64,000 nucleotides of DNA from Ochotona curzoniae (taxonomy: Eukaryota; Chordata; Mammalia; Lagomorpha; Ochotonidae), in assembly GCF_017591425.1 (NCBI RefSeq), contig NW_024465886.1:714501-778500 (forward strand), written 5' to 3'. Below are positions 42,700-55,530 of this stretch, piece after piece. Both the position numbers and the translations under genes were made by a program. Under the pieces are notes generated by a model, which was not told where the DNA came from, did not search any database, and saw only the letters and a list, made by a program, of their open reading frames with translations. Each line of letters begins with the position of its first letter. The stretch's first letter is position 1.

Positions 42700-42905
42700 T
42701 GTTCATTAACTTTGAATAACTGTAATTTGTACTTACTGATTGCCTACCATGTAGCTGGTACAGTGACAACCATGTATGCACACTAGGTAATGGGCAGTGA
42801 GGTGGCAGATGCTGGTGATATCTTTTTTTTTTTCTTGACATAAAGAAGCAAGGGCCTAACAGATTCATTGATTTTCCCAAGTTTATACAACTTTTAAGAC
42901 TTGCA
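42700..42905. repeat. possible MIR/L2-type relic
   Basis: 'actgattgcctaccatgtag' with 'ctggtacagtgacaa' recalls the 'attgagcacctactatgtgccaggcactg' block common in old mammalian LINE/SINE relics, and 'attttcccaagtttatacaa' fits a later MIR/L2 word. Weak. Confidence 0.35.
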
Positions 42906-43017
42906 TCAGAATAATCTGGGAAATTAAATAATGACGAAATCCATTGGTCTTAGAGGGTGCCTGGGGATGCTAACGCCAAGCCCAGGGATCGATGCATTCA
43001 TTGACACAAAGTGCAAG

Positions 43018-43300
43018 GCTTGTTTTGTGATGCAGCTGGTAAAGCCAGTGCCTGAAACACCAGCATCCCATACGTGTGCCATGTCATGTCCTGGCTACGC
43101 CATTTCCAGGACAGCTCCCTGCTAATGGCCTGGAAAAAGCAGCAGAGTATGGCTCGAGTGTTTGGGCCCCTGTCACCCATGTGGGAGATCTGGAGGGAAT
43201 TCCTGGCTTTGGCTGGCACTGACTACGGCAGCCTTCTGGGAAGCGAGCCAGGGAATGCAAGATTTCCCCACTGTCCCTCTAGAAACATATCTTTTTATAA
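43018..43300 (+). repeat. CSINE, diverged
   Basis: 'ggtaaagccagtgcctgaaa', 'catgtcatgtcctggctacg', 'agctccctgctaatggcctg' and 'cacccatgtgggagatctgg'. Confidence 0.82.
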
Positions 43301-44204
43301 AAGAAAATGAACTATGCCATGTAGGACACAAATATTCAGTGAAAATAGTTCAGATTTGTTTCAAGTTAAGTTTTCAGTAAGTTTAAAGTATTGAGTAATA
43401 TAGAAAAATACATTCAGCTGTACTAGGTACAAAATTTTTAACTCATGACAGATTTAGCTTAGTTCAGCCTCGGGGTATTGGCAATAGACCTAAGATATTT
43501 TCAATTTTGCCTGGGTGTTTTGTATTTCCATGATAATATTCCTTCAAAGATACTCTCTGTAAGTGTCCCACAAATACTTTCCCTAAAAAAAAAAAAAAAA
43601 ATCCACCTGAAAATTTGCTAACACGTTTGTTCTCTAATTTCTTTAAAGCACATTTAATTTTATAAAATTATTTTGTGCATTGTTGGTGTCCTAGAGTGAG
43701 AGCAACACATGAACAGAGTTCGTGCCTGTCTTTTTTAGTATATATTTCTATATTTGGTTAGTTGACCATCACCATTGCCTCCCAGGGTACACCAGAGAGG
43801 AACATCAAACCGTGTGGGCTCCACTGTGACTCCCCGGTGTCCTCACAGCCTCGAGCCCTCACCCCACTAAAGAGACTTCACGCCATAAAAGAGCCCTCAC
43901 CCCACAAACGAGAATCCTTTTTATTTGGAGGGGACTGAAGACTTCTGCTATTTAAGGATTGATCTTTGCAGCTCCTTAAAGACCTCAAAATAATTTACTC
44001 CTAATGTTTTCACATAAGCCTCATTTAACGATAGCTAAAAATAACACAAGTGGCAAAACACTAGAGTACTCTGGGAAGGAGTGTGTGTAACTTAAGTTGC
44101 TAAGTTTCAGGAAAAACTGAAAGTCCACACTGTACTTCTCACATTTTAGGGGTATAGTGTTCCATTTCCCTGTTGAGATGTTGTCATATAATAGCGTATA
44201 GTTC
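43301..44204. other. AT-rich unassigned DNA
   Basis: An A17 run is at 43586-43602. A local near-duplicate of 'gagccctcaccccac' occurs around 43853 and 43892. Confidence 0.4.
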
Positions 44205-44450
44205 AGGTCTTGGCATTGTGGCCCAGTGGGAGTTCCCATTCCCACATCAAAGTGTTGTTTCAGTCCTGGCTGTTCTGCTTTCAGTCCAGCTCCCGACTAA
44301 GAGCAGAAAGCAGTAGAAGAGAGCCCAGATCTGAGACCCCGGCACCCACAGTGGAGATCTGCGTGGAGTTTGAGGCTTGGTGTTGCAGCCTGGTCACTCC
44401 CTAGCTCCCTGTGACTCTTGCTTTCATATAAATACATCTTAGTTTAAAAA
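44205..44450 (+). repeat. CSINE, diverged
   Basis: 'ggcattgtggcccagtggga', 'cagtcctggctgttctgctt', 'tccagctcccgactaagagc' and tail 'catataaatacatcttagtt'. Confidence 0.75.
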
Positions 44451-45483
44451 GGTGTGTGTTTCCAGGTCAGGTCAGTTAAGTCTTGCTCTGCCGCTTATGA
44501 GTAAAGATAGAGGGCAAGCTGAAATGTCCTTCACCCTCCTCTGACTCAGCTACAGAACTACAGATCTTCCCTTTGTCTCTGCGTGCATCCACAATGCACT
44601 GGATGGGATTCATAAAGTGAAATTCTCCGTTATTATCTTCATTGAGTATGCATGATCCAGTTAAACATGAAGGAGACTTTTTGGAAATCTAAGCTATATT
44701 GGTACGGCCTTTTAGCTTGGAAGCTTTGGCAGGTGGCTTAGGCCTTAGCAGCAACGAGCAAGGCAATCAATATTCAGCGCCTTTCCTGAGAACATCTAGC
44801 CTGGACTCTCTCGAGTGACTTGGATTTTAGCAGTGGCCTTGACGTGAGAAATAGATCAGCAAGTTACTCTGCAGTAAATCTCAAACATTTCTCACATTTT
44901 ATAGCAGAACAAGTTGATAGAATTCTTATCCACAAGGAACTCAGAGATTTGTTTGTGATTAAGGATCTGTATTTCAGGTTATTTATAACATGTGTCCAGA
45001 TGGTTATAACACTCATTATCATCAAATCAGCTATGGCATAGGGACTGATTGAAAAAAACAAGCCTTAGTTCTCATCTCTCTTCTGAAATGAAAGGCAAAT
45101 ATATCACAGCATGGTTTTTCTGATAAGGCACATTTTTCACTTGTTGATGGCAGAGAATTTAAGCAAAAACTTAGCACCCTTGTAAGAGAACTCAGGAAAT
45201 GGGTCTTGCCAAAATGAAACAAACTGTACGCTGTGACCTACCATGTCTGTTCCTCTTAGAGCTCATTTCATATTTGTATACACAGAATTGTCTCATTCTT
45301 TTTAGTAGGTGATTATTATATCTTTAGATTTCTATTATTTATTTAGTCATTCTATGGATTGAAATTCATGTTTTTCATATAAACAATGATACAAGCCATG
45401 TTCACATGCATGCATTATTGGCTCCATGGGAAACTACACTAAATTTCAGCAGTAAAGTTGTTTGGTCCTCGACTATGTATTTT
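44451..45483. other. unassigned host DNA
   Basis: No recognisable element. Confidence 0.4.
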
Positions 45484-45811
45484 TCTTTTAAGATTTATTC
45501 ATTTTTGTTGGAAAGGCAGATTTATATAGAGAAGGAAAGACAGAGAGAAACATTTTAAAATCTCTGGTTCACTTCCCAAATCACTGCAATGGCTCAAAGC
45601 TGAGTTGATCCAAAGCCAGGAGCCAGGAATTTCTTCTGGGTCTCCCATGTGAGTGCAGTCCCAAACCTTTAGGTCATCTTCTACTGCTTTCCAGGCCATC
45701 ATCAGCACAGAGCAGGATGGGAAGTGAGTAACTGGGACACGAACTGGTGCCCATATGGAATGTTGGCACCTAGAGGAGAATTAAACAACTGAGCCAAAGC
45801 GCCAGCCCCAT
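45484..45811 (-). repeat. CSINE, near full length
   Basis: Tail 'taagatttattcatttttgt', 'ttgatccaaagccaggagcc', 'gacacgaactggtgcccata' and head 'gagccaaagcgccagcccca'. Confidence 0.93.
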
Positions 45812-48799
45812 GTGTGTTGTTGTTAATGTTTTAAAAAGCTAACCAACTGCTCTTCATAGCAGGGCTTCCACCTGGCGTATGAGCAGACCCCCGATTCTTT
45901 GCACGTATACATCAAACTTCGTGATGTTTGCCAGTTAGATAGATGAAATGTGGACGCTGTACTTCAGATATCCATGTTGTCAGAAGTGAGAGCGTTTGAA
46001 GTTATGTCCGTGGACTCTGTATTTCTGTCCATGCTTCCCTTGTGTCATTGTTTTGTTTCTCTGATTTCTTAAAACATTTCTGATAGTGGAAGATCTACTG
46101 CCTTGTGACACAGTTGGCAAATTTGAGTTTTTCCACATTTTTATATCACCAAATTTTAGTAATATGTTTTGTCAAGAAGGAAAGTTTGAATTTTTGAAAT
46201 TATTCAATCCATCTTCTTGTGATTTCTTATTGCAAATGTATCTGCTAGAACACATCAAAAAGTTCATAACAAATGTGTATCATTAAAATACTAGAATGAG
46301 TTTTAGAATTGTTTTGCACCAGAGTAAGTCCCATGCTCTGTCCCATCTTCCCAGGGACGTTTTGAAGTTTCTTCTGGCCTCTGTTGCTAGTATTTCTACC
46401 TGGGATTAGTTTTGACATGGTATAGGGATGCGACCTTTGCTTCCCACATGGCTTCCCTCTCGTCTCAAGCACAGTTAATCCTCTCCTGCTGATTCAGTAT
46501 CCCACTCAGACCATAAACTCAAGTGCCGTGTGTGTTTGGATTTGTGTCTAGACTCTTTTCCACCGATCTTTCTATGCAATCGAGCCACAATGTTTTAGTT
46601 ACTTCACAAAAAAACAGACACAATCTAGTCTTTGTTTCCTCCTCATCCAATTTTTCTAAAAATTGTGTCACTGCTCACATATATTTTTCTAGACACGTGC
46701 GTTCACTGAACATGTTGGAGCAGGTCCAGCAGCCTTGGTCACACTGAAGACACGTGTCCCCATGATGTCAGGTATTGCTCATGGTCGTTCGAGAGAAGCC
46801 TGCTCCGCTGCATGTTGGCTTCCCACCTGCTTCACGAGAAGCAGGTCAAAGGAGTGTCTCCTTTTCCTGTGCTTTGAATATGTTTCAGCAGTAGTGGAAC
46901 TATCTGCATTTGCTTATTTGCTATTGAAGGACAAGTGTTTCTTGGTGCTTTCTTTAACCTGGGAGTTACCTGAGACCAAGGCTTTCCCAAAGACAGAAGA
47001 CGCAGTGATGCAGGACCGCTCCTCAGTTTTATTCTCGGCATTTAAGAAGCTGGGTCTGTCTGTTGTGAATTATGTTTTCCTTGCCAGGCTCACAAACCAT
47101 TCAGATTTGAAAATTGATGAGAATAGTGACAGTCTTGGACTCTTCATCCCCCTTGCCTTGCTCTCTGTGTGGGCGTGCGTTTCCCATTTTTTTCTTGGCA
47201 ATGTTTTTATTTGCTGTAAGATATGGTTTTATGAAAATGTCATAATCTTTCAAATAAATTCTATATTATTTCTGTACTCTGCTAGCTCTTCCTTTATCTT
47301 TAGAAATATTCTAGTAATTTAAAACTGGATGCAATGTGTTTGTCAATGTTATCTGATCGTTTTAGCAGATTTAAAGTTTTGTCCCATGAAATTTCTTAAA
47401 TCCTAAGGACTAAAAAAAAAAAAAAAGTGGAAGCACAGTAATGCCCTAATAATTTGACAAGATTATTTTTAAACTTCAAACACTTCCGTCACACAACCTT
47501 TTGTCATCCTCATTTGAGCATCAGTAATTAAGCATCAACTAAGAGACAGTTCCTGGGAGTAATGGGGTCTCCGCTGGCAGGATTTCTCAATGCAGGCTTA
47601 TTACGGAGGCTGCTCTGGAGTTGGGCAAATTTGAATGAAATAGAAAGAGAGATGTTGATCAGGAAGTGCCACACCCGTGACCTCCATGAAGGCCCTGCTC
47701 ATGGCACTGATGGTTCTTCCAGCAGGTCGGAGGTAGAAGCTGTCTACCCACCTTTGTCCAGAGGCAGCATTTTATACCTGTGAGATCTTAGATCAGCAGG
47801 ATTAGCAGCAAATGAAGTTATTTCTTCAGTCTGTGAGGTGGTTCAAGCACGGAAATGGGCTAAATTCCAAAACACTATCCTGGCCTGATTTCCATTCAGA
47901 CTGGAGACTGGTTTTAAGAGAATCATCCGAGCCTCGCACAGAACTCCTGACGGTTCCCCGTAATGTCTGCAGTGGACATCAGAAACCTCTGGGGCAGAAT
48001 GCCTCGATGAAAAAGAGCTGTTTAATTTGATTTCCATTCATGTTAACCTCAGCTTATACAAATGCTCTTTCCCCGGTGGGGTCAGGTGTGTTGGGGCAGG
48101 GGAGAAGGAAGGAGGTGAGGGAATAGGTGCTTGGTGAAGATGTATGTAATTTGCTTAAATATTAAAAAAAAACCCTTAACTGTGATGCAGATAATATTTC
48201 TAATAGTCCTTGTATAAATTTTCTGTTCTGAGGGTTCTATTTTTAACACATAGCTGTTTTAAAACCTTATAGTATTTTCCATTTTTTTCTTCCTAAGACA
48301 TAGCTAAAGATACATTATAATTATGCATTTTTATTGTTTATTTTGCTCAACAGTTGAGTGTTAGTTGGGGAAATGAGTAAGACAGCAGTGACAGCCCAAG
48401 AGTCGGTCAACAGAGATGGACTCAGTGGGACTGGTGGGGGCGGTTGGTATGTTGGCGTTTCCTGGCCAGACACAATAAACACAGAGTTGCATTTTCCTGA
48501 AGTCATTGTACATCACTGGCAGATCAGCTCTGTGGAGTATGTGAAAAGTAGGTATTCTTATTTATTCCAGATACATTTCATAAAAGGCGTGTCCACTGCG
48601 GTTTGTACCCAGAAGGAATTTGACTAATCCCTGAGCCTCATTAACGGTGTGACACTGCACAGACTCCCAAGGCTCATATCAAGGGTGCCAGTGAAGGCTA
48701 GCATTGTGGATGAAGGACTTAGCCAAGTACCCCACACTCAATTCTTACCCAAAATTATCTGAATAGAGCACAGATCCACGTCAGAACTATGAATTTTAA
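45812..48799. other. unassigned host DNA
   Basis: Contains the longest non-ERV frame of the window, plus strand 46735-47322 (195 codons). It has no recognisable domain, only hydrophobic stretches, and no promoter or splice context. Confidence 0.4.
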
Positions 48800-48912
48800 T
48801 AAAATGTGAGCTCCTTAAAGGACCAAGTTCATTCAGTCTCCCTGCACCTGGAATTAGAAGCAGGGCTTTGTAGAAGACAGAATTTCAACAAACGCTTGTT
48901 TAATGAGGAGCT
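48800..48912 (+). repeat. LINE-2 (L2) 3' end
   Basis: 'gtgagctccttaaaggacca', 'cagtctccctgcacctggaa' and 'tttcaacaaacgcttgttta' match the order of the L2 terminus (gtgagctccttgagggcagg ... caataaatgcttgttgaatg). Confidence 0.68.
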
Positions 48913-49044
48913 ATGAAAACATTACTAAATGCTACCGGATGCTAGAATCTTGGAGGAAAAGCATGTTGTATAAGGTGTCCCCTCCCTTTCTATAGCCACT
49001 GTTGTGCACAAGGAGCATAAGGGCTCAAAGGTTGAGGGAAAAAT

Positions 49045-49089
<45 letters not shown>

Positions 49090-52000
49090 TTGGAAGCCTG
49101 CAGTGTAGACTGGTCTAGTTCCAGGAGGCCGACAGGAGCAGAGCAGGGATTACGGCAGGCTCCCCTGTTGTGTAGGGTGCATGTTGCATTTCTTCAGAGT
49201 GATGATAGAAAAGAATTACATGCACTCATTTAGGAGAATCGTGATGGAAAATTTCCAGTGTTACGTGGGCAAACTTTCCAGTTAATGGTTAACAGATTGG
49301 AACAGGTTGCTTCTTGAGGATTCAAAATTTTGTTAGACATCTGGTGGGTTGTTTACTGTGCCAGGGACATGGGGAGCTCCTGAAATGCGTGTCGGAGCCT
49401 GGCAGGCTGGGCTCCGAACAGCAAGTGCTATCTGCAACGCCCTCATTCTGCTTGTGGGTTTATGGAGGGCACCTTTAAAACCACCGAGACCTTGTGTTGG
49501 TGTGTTTAAACTGAAGGGTTCATCTGAGGAAGCAACAGAAGAAAAACTGGGTCCATGAGCAATTTCCCCAACTCTCCTATAAATACCCTAACAAGTATTT
49601 TACTGTTCTTTAGCCTTTAAGTGGAAAAAAAAGTTGGATCCCTAAAAGTATAAATATGTTCCTAACTTTCAATCCTGGAGTACATCAGACTCTATCCTTA
49701 ATGTCTTTCAACAAAACGCATGTCAGAATTTTCCACCAACTTTGATGAACAAAAAAAACCCAAAACCCAAAAAACAAGACAAAACATAATTTATTAATAG
49801 ATAGGAAGTTACAATGTCTATCTTTGTATCTTTGAGTTTGCTCTTGATTCTTGTCATCCAAATTATCTCACGGAATTCCTTTATTAAAATATAATTTTAT
49901 ATCCTTTTAGAAAATTTTAGCAAGGCATTTAAATGTAATTATTTGTCATGTCTCCTTCAATGACTTTTTCTGCATATCGCTTTGAATCATTTGTCAGCAA
50001 TGGCATACTCATACTTTTTGTTAACACAGAAGAAAAAAATGGGTTTTCTTCTGACGAACAGGCTTTGAGAATTAGCATGTTGTCCACTGTTCTTGCATCT
50101 GTATTTTCCCATGGCAGGAATTCCGATCATTCCTGCAGGGCAGCTGCGGATCTCCTAACAGTTTTCTAGAACTTTCAGAATCCTCTGAGTGAATACTCTG
50201 CGATGGCATGGTGTTTGCTGCTTTTCCTTAGAAGATTCCAGAACCCATGTCCAAAGAAACCTGACTTGTTATTGGACAGAGAGAAGGGAGGCAGATGTGC
50301 GTGGCTCGTCCCCATGTTCACTCTTTGTTGTCACTGAATGTGGTGCGTGTTAGCTGTGGGAATGTCACCCTGTTGGACTTCCAGATCAGGTTCTCCCTGG
50401 TAGAACCAAGTAGAATGAAGGGCATACGACCTTTGATTCTTTGCTCTTCCTTATAATCATATGATAAAAATATTTCTAATCATAGAATAGTTTTCAGAGC
50501 TTTTCATAATTAGTGATTCAATGTCAAGTTTTTATTGGTAGATTAGCCAAAAGTATTAATAGAAACAAAAACTTGTTAGGAATTTGAAGATGATTTACAT
50601 ATTTCTAGGGACACAGATATTTAGAATGCAGAAAATATGAACTAGGTTGTCATGGATACGATCATGGAGAAGCTTAATTCACCAATTTATTACAAAACTT
50701 ACTATATTTACTTTTGATATGTCATATAGGATAACTTAAAACAGCAATGCTATTTATTTTTTTTCCACTAAGTTATACTGCTTAGATTTTTGTTTCTCTT
50801 AAAAGACATTTCATTGCTAAAGGACACCCAAAGGGCACAGTTTAAAGCATGTCGGAATGACTGATCAGCAGTCTGAGTTGACTTTTGCTAGTCTCTCCTG
50901 CTGGTATGTCAGGTGAGGTTTATATATAACCCGCAGTGTAGTGCTTGTTATCATGTGTGCGGCCAACGAAGTGCAGAGCAGTCAGATCCCCGGATGGGGA
51001 AGAGCAGCGAAATCCTGGCCGTCTCTGAGCCCAAGTGCCGCTGTGCTCGGCTGTGTTGGAAGTGTAGTAGAATCAAGAAAGTTGGTGTCTTAAGGAAAAG
51101 CTAAAAAGTCAGATGTTGGGTTAGTGGGATCAGATAGAGATCAGATTGTTAAAAAGCAGGGTTTGATAAATTGTGGTTTTTAATTTTTGTTCTTATTGGA
51201 GAGGCAGAGACACCAGCAGCCAGAACCATGAGTTGGCTATAGGTTAGGGATATTATGATGTGCTGGGGACATTTTGTTAACATAAGAGCGGAAAGAAACA
51301 GATTTTCGACAACCAATATTAAAAGACATGATGTTTTGGACATTTTTTTTCCCAAAAGGCAACTGCATTAATTACAGTAAATGCCAATGGGACAAAATTC
51401 TACCAGTAAAAAAATACAAAACTATTCTGAAAAGTGCACTATTTATATAGAGTAACAGAAGGTATCAAATATGTGAAAACTGCATCTTCCCCAAAACAGA
51501 AAATACAATTCCAAGAGACATTACCAGACAAACTTCCATTTTAAGGTGAACAGTATAAAGTAAATTTAAGGATGTTATCTTTGTTAAAGTTAATGTGATC
51601 AACTTTGTGTGGTTTTTTTTTTGTCATCTGATTTCAGTTTAAAATTGCAATATTAAGCATTTCTCTATATATGAAAATGTAGCAAAAGTGGAAAAAGATT
51701 TTTAATTAGCCCTGCACATGGAGATATCAGATATCTAATATATCCTTAGTGGAACTTTTAGCTGCTGAATAAGTTGGCAAATACTGCGCAAATATCATGG
51801 CTCCTCAGGTTTTTGGCTTTATTAATTTGATAGCAGGAGAGTCAGCAGGAGCTGCTCTACTGTTTAGATGTCTGAGTAGTTTAGGAGATGCAGACAGAGG
51901 TGGCTGTCTGACAGAAGCACTCTAATAGTTTGTCATACACTGTTTCCTTAGAAAAGTGATGCCGAGAGCCAGCTTAGGAGTGTTACAGCAGAGCCACAGG

Positions 52001-52424
52001 TGTGTCATTGAGCAAAGAGATGTAGGTGCATCGTTAGGTTGGAGAGAGAAAGAAGTCAGAGCAGGGAGAAAAGTGTGCAATATGGTTGTTACGTTGCCAG
52101 GACAGTGCGGTATAGAACAGCTTGGGAATTTAGGATGTAGTACTTGAGCTAGTCCAGAAGGGGCACTGGAAGGGGTGGAACCTCAGACCCCTGCCAGCAT
52201 CCTGCCAGCCTCCTGCCAGCCTGTTTTAGTGCATACAACTTTGGCCATTTGTAGCGCTGAGGTTACCTGAGAACCCTGGCTGGTAGGCAGAAAACTCTGG
52301 AAAATTAGTACATTCTCCTCCCAGTAGTCTTCAACCAATGAATGACGGACATTGCTTTACACAATGTCTGGCCTTCCTCAACCTGGACTGTCTAGGAGGA
52401 GAATGTTCGACTTACTCACGGTTC
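48913..52424. other. AT-rich unassigned DNA with (CA)n tract
   Basis: A perfect (AC)21 microsatellite lies at 49046-49087. A short minus-strand CSINE-like tail may lie at 51176-51250. An 11-bp repeat (cctgccagcct) occurs three times at 52191-52222. Confidence 0.5.
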
Positions 52425-52640
52425 CAGTGAGAGTGTCAGCCAGGGCTGTATAAGCCAAAACTGGGAGCCAGGAACTCCATTTGGGTCTCCTGCGTGGGTG
52501 TCAGGCCCATTTACTTGGGCCAACCTCTGCTGCTTTCCTAGCCCCAGGCATGTTAGCAAGGACCTGGGTCAGAGGTGTGGCAGGCAGGAATCCAAGTGGA
52601 GCTTATGTGGCATGCTGGCATTGCAGCCAGCCTCCAGGTT
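52425..52640 (-). repeat. CSINE head half
   Basis: 'aaaactgggagccaggaact', 'tttgggtctcctgcgtgggt' and 'ctgctttcctagccccaggc'. It faces another CSINE of opposite strand at 52684. Confidence 0.78.
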
Positions 52641-52683
52641 AAGTGTCCTTGAATACATTCAATATTTGAAATAGATACATTTA

Positions 52684-52862
52684 TATTCCACTTCCCATCC
52701 AGCTCCCTGCTTATTGCCTGGGAAAGCAGAGACTGGCCCAAAGGCTTGGGACATGAAAGAAGCTCCTGGCTTCAGATCGGCTCAGCGTTGGCTGTTGAAG
52801 CCACTTGGGAAGTGAACCAGTGATGAATCTTTCCCTCTGTCTCTCCTCCTCTCTGTAAAGCT
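52684..52862 (+). repeat. CSINE distal half
   Basis: 'cttcccatccagctccctgc', 'ttattgcctgggaaagcaga', 'ctggcttcagatcggctcag' and 'ccacttgggaagtgaaccag'. The head is missing. With 52425-52640 it forms an inverted SINE pair. Confidence 0.85.
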
Positions 52863-52984
52863 GTAGTTTCAAGAAAAGTAAATATTAAAAAATGAAGCTC
52901 CAATCATACAGTAATTTCAAAGAGGGAGAAATGCTGATTATCCTAAATTGATGGTATACGTCTTTTATGTAAGTCTGAGTTGAT

Positions 52985-53185
52985 ACCATTATTCAAACTC
53001 GCTCTCGTTTCCCCTGCCAGTCCTCCCAACCTCTGGTAATTAATATTTAGAATGCAAATTCTTTTTAGCTTCCAAATATAAGAAAGAATATGTGGTATTT
53101 ATCTTTTCTGTATCTAACTCATTTAACTGGAAATAATGTCCTCTGGTCCCATCACTTTTGAAAGTAGGATACAAGGTTATAAACA
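52985..53185 (+). repeat. possible LINE-1 3' UTR relic
   Basis: 'ccagtcctcccaacctctgg', 'tctgtatctaactcatttaa' and 'aataatgtcctctggtccca' resemble the 3' UTR words of old L1 copies (cttatttcactcaacataatgtcc...). Weak. Confidence 0.4.
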
Positions 53186-53754
53186 CATCACTAAACTTGA
53201 TGATAATGGCAAAGCTCGTTTAATTGCACAAATGCAATTAAATAAACCATGGAAATTGCCAGGGTAAGAATGAAAACCTTAAGAACATGCTAACCGGTTA
53301 GCTTTCTTACCTTGATATTCCACAAGACAAAGTTCAACATGTTTTGTTCAACATAACTGACATGGGTCCAAGCGAGACTGAAAATGTGATATGCATGGTA
53401 GTCTTGTTTATATGTCAGGAAGAATAAATACATGGCAAGTAAGCTGAAAATGGGGCGGGGTCTCGGGCTGCTTTCGAGCGTAGACACTAGTTGGAGTTGA
53501 CTATTGTAGAGTCCAGTCCATGGACATCATCTGGGACTCCCACGCTGCTCCAGGGTAGACCCATTAGCTGCTTTATTTATGCTTTCTACAATATAGCGTG
53601 ACTTCATTTATATTATTATGCTCTGTACCATATTCATTTAAGTCACGCTAACATGTTATTTTCTTTGTAAGTACCTGTATGACTTAACTAGTGCATTCTA
53701 CATTTTTCTCATATCATTTGTTCCTTCCTCTCCCTCTTTCTGTTCTCACTCTCT
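53186..53754. other. unassigned host DNA
   Basis: AT-rich. No recognisable element. Confidence 0.4.
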
Positions 53755-53960
53755 GTCTCTGTGACGGGGTGACAGAGAGAGGGTAGGAGAGGATGGATAA
53801 AGATCCTCCTTTAGCGGATCCAGATGCTTTCGACAGCTTGGCTGAAGTCAACAGCCAGGAGCTCCATTGCTGGCAGGAACCCAGTGACCTCAGCCATCAT
53901 CTGCTATCGCCTAGGCAGATTAGCAGAGAGCTGAAATCAAAAGTAAGTGGTCAGGACCCA
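53755..53960 (-). repeat. CSINE, diverged
   Basis: 'gacagagagagggtaggaga', 'cttggctgaagtcaacagcc', 'aggagctccattgctggcag' and 'cctaggcagattagcagaga'. Confidence 0.65.
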
Positions 53961-54035
53961 ATCCAGTCCGGCAAGATATTTACAAGTGTGAAACAGCTTC
54001 TGACTGGCAGTTAAGTTATTGGTCAAGAGTATATA

Positions 54036-54350
54036 TTGGGCCCAGAACAATGGCTCAATGGCTAAATGGATACCTTGCAGTGGTCAGTATCCCTTATGAG
54101 TGCCAGTTTATGTTCCAGCTCCTGCACATCCAACCAGCTCCCTGCTTATGGTCTGGCAAAGCTGCAGAGGAAGGCCCAAAGCCTTGGGACCTCACATCTA
54201 TGTGGGGGACCAGGAAAATGTTCCTGGATCCAGGCTTCAGATAGATTCAGCTTCGGCCGCTGCAGCCATTTGGGGAGTAAACCAACACATGGTCATTGTG
54301 TCTCTCCTCTCCATAAATCTGATCAGCCTTTCCAATAAAAACAAATAAAT
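54036..54350 (+). repeat. CSINE, near full length
   Basis: Head 'gggcccagaacaatggctca', 'cagctccctgcttatggtct', 'gcccaaagccttgggacctc', 'catttggggagtaaaccaac' and tail 'tttccaataaaaacaaataa'. Confidence 0.94.
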
Positions 54351-55239
54351 CATGTATAATAAGCATATGTCACTATTGTTGCAAGAATTATTACCATCTA
54401 GCATTGTGCTTTTCATGATATCCAGTGTTGATATAACTAATCTACAGTGAAAAGAATTCTAACATAATTAAAGTTTTCTATGGCAAAACACTGGCCTAGT
54501 TATACTCTTGAAATCTGTTAAATTATTTACAAACTCAGACATTGCTTTCTTTTTAGTATTAGCTCACCTCTTTATCCCAACACCCCTGTTTTTGTGCAAA
54601 TTACCAAAAGTGTGAAATAGTTTCTTTTTTTAGGACTTAAATGTAAACTGTCTCTTCTAAAATATTAATTGAGTAGAATATTTTATCTTAATTATCTTGA
54701 ATATGTTGTTAGGAATTAAGGTTGATTTTTGCCTCCGAGCTTCACAGCTTATAAAATTTTCATAGCAAAGAACCTCTTGAGATGGTGCCTTGCCACATAG
54801 CTATTTCTATGTGAACTCCTCAGCTAATTCAAAAATTAATCTAATATGCTGTTCCCAGCAATTGAATCTTTGAGGGCACTGCTTGTTTCCATTATGACAT
54901 GAATAATAGTGAGAAAGGACAGGAATTTGGGAGGAAAAACATAGCACATATTGAGGGAATCAACTAAAGAATACCAAAGAGATAAACAAAACAAAATGAA
55001 AAGAAACCTCTAGAGTAGAGTCAAGAATGGACGTGCTAACACTGACAACCAAGAAAATGAAGGACTATTTGGGTATGCTAATCAGAAGGTTGCATTTTGT
55101 ACAAGTAACATAGTGGTAACATTTATGAATACAGTGGACTTAGCAATATTGTTATTAATGCCTACAACTGAAAAAACATAAGCAATCATCTTTTTAAAAA
55201 CTTGGTCTGTGGTAGACAGCACAAGGTTTAGGAGGTTGG
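54351..55239. other. AT-rich unassigned DNA
   Basis: No recognisable element. Confidence 0.4.
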
Positions 55240-55530
55240 GAGCCTAGCCTGACACAGAGGCATCTCATGTAGAGACACCGGTTCTCGTCCCAGCTGCTCC
55301 ACTTCTGACCCAACTCCCTGCTAGTTACCCGAAGAAGCAGACAATGTTCCAAGTGCTTGGGCTCGTGCACTCCCGTGGGAAACCTGGAAGAAATTTCTGG
55401 TACCTTACTGGGGACTGGCCTGGGGCCATGTGGGAATAAACCAGTGGATGGGAGCTCGCTGGCTCGCTCGCTCTCTCCCTTCTTCACCTCTTCTCTCTGT
55501 AACTCTGCCTTGCAAGTAAAAACAAAAAAT
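55240..55530 (+). repeat. CSINE, older copy
   Basis: 'gacaccggttctcgtcccag', 'gtgcttgggctcgtgcactc', 'ggaataaaccagtggatggg' and 'tgtaactctgccttgcaagt'. Confidence 0.82.

Noticed and set aside
46735..47322. 195-codon plus-strand open frame, longest outside the ERV
   Set aside because: No domain, biased composition, promoter or splice context. At this base composition a few frames of this length are expected by chance in 64 kb.
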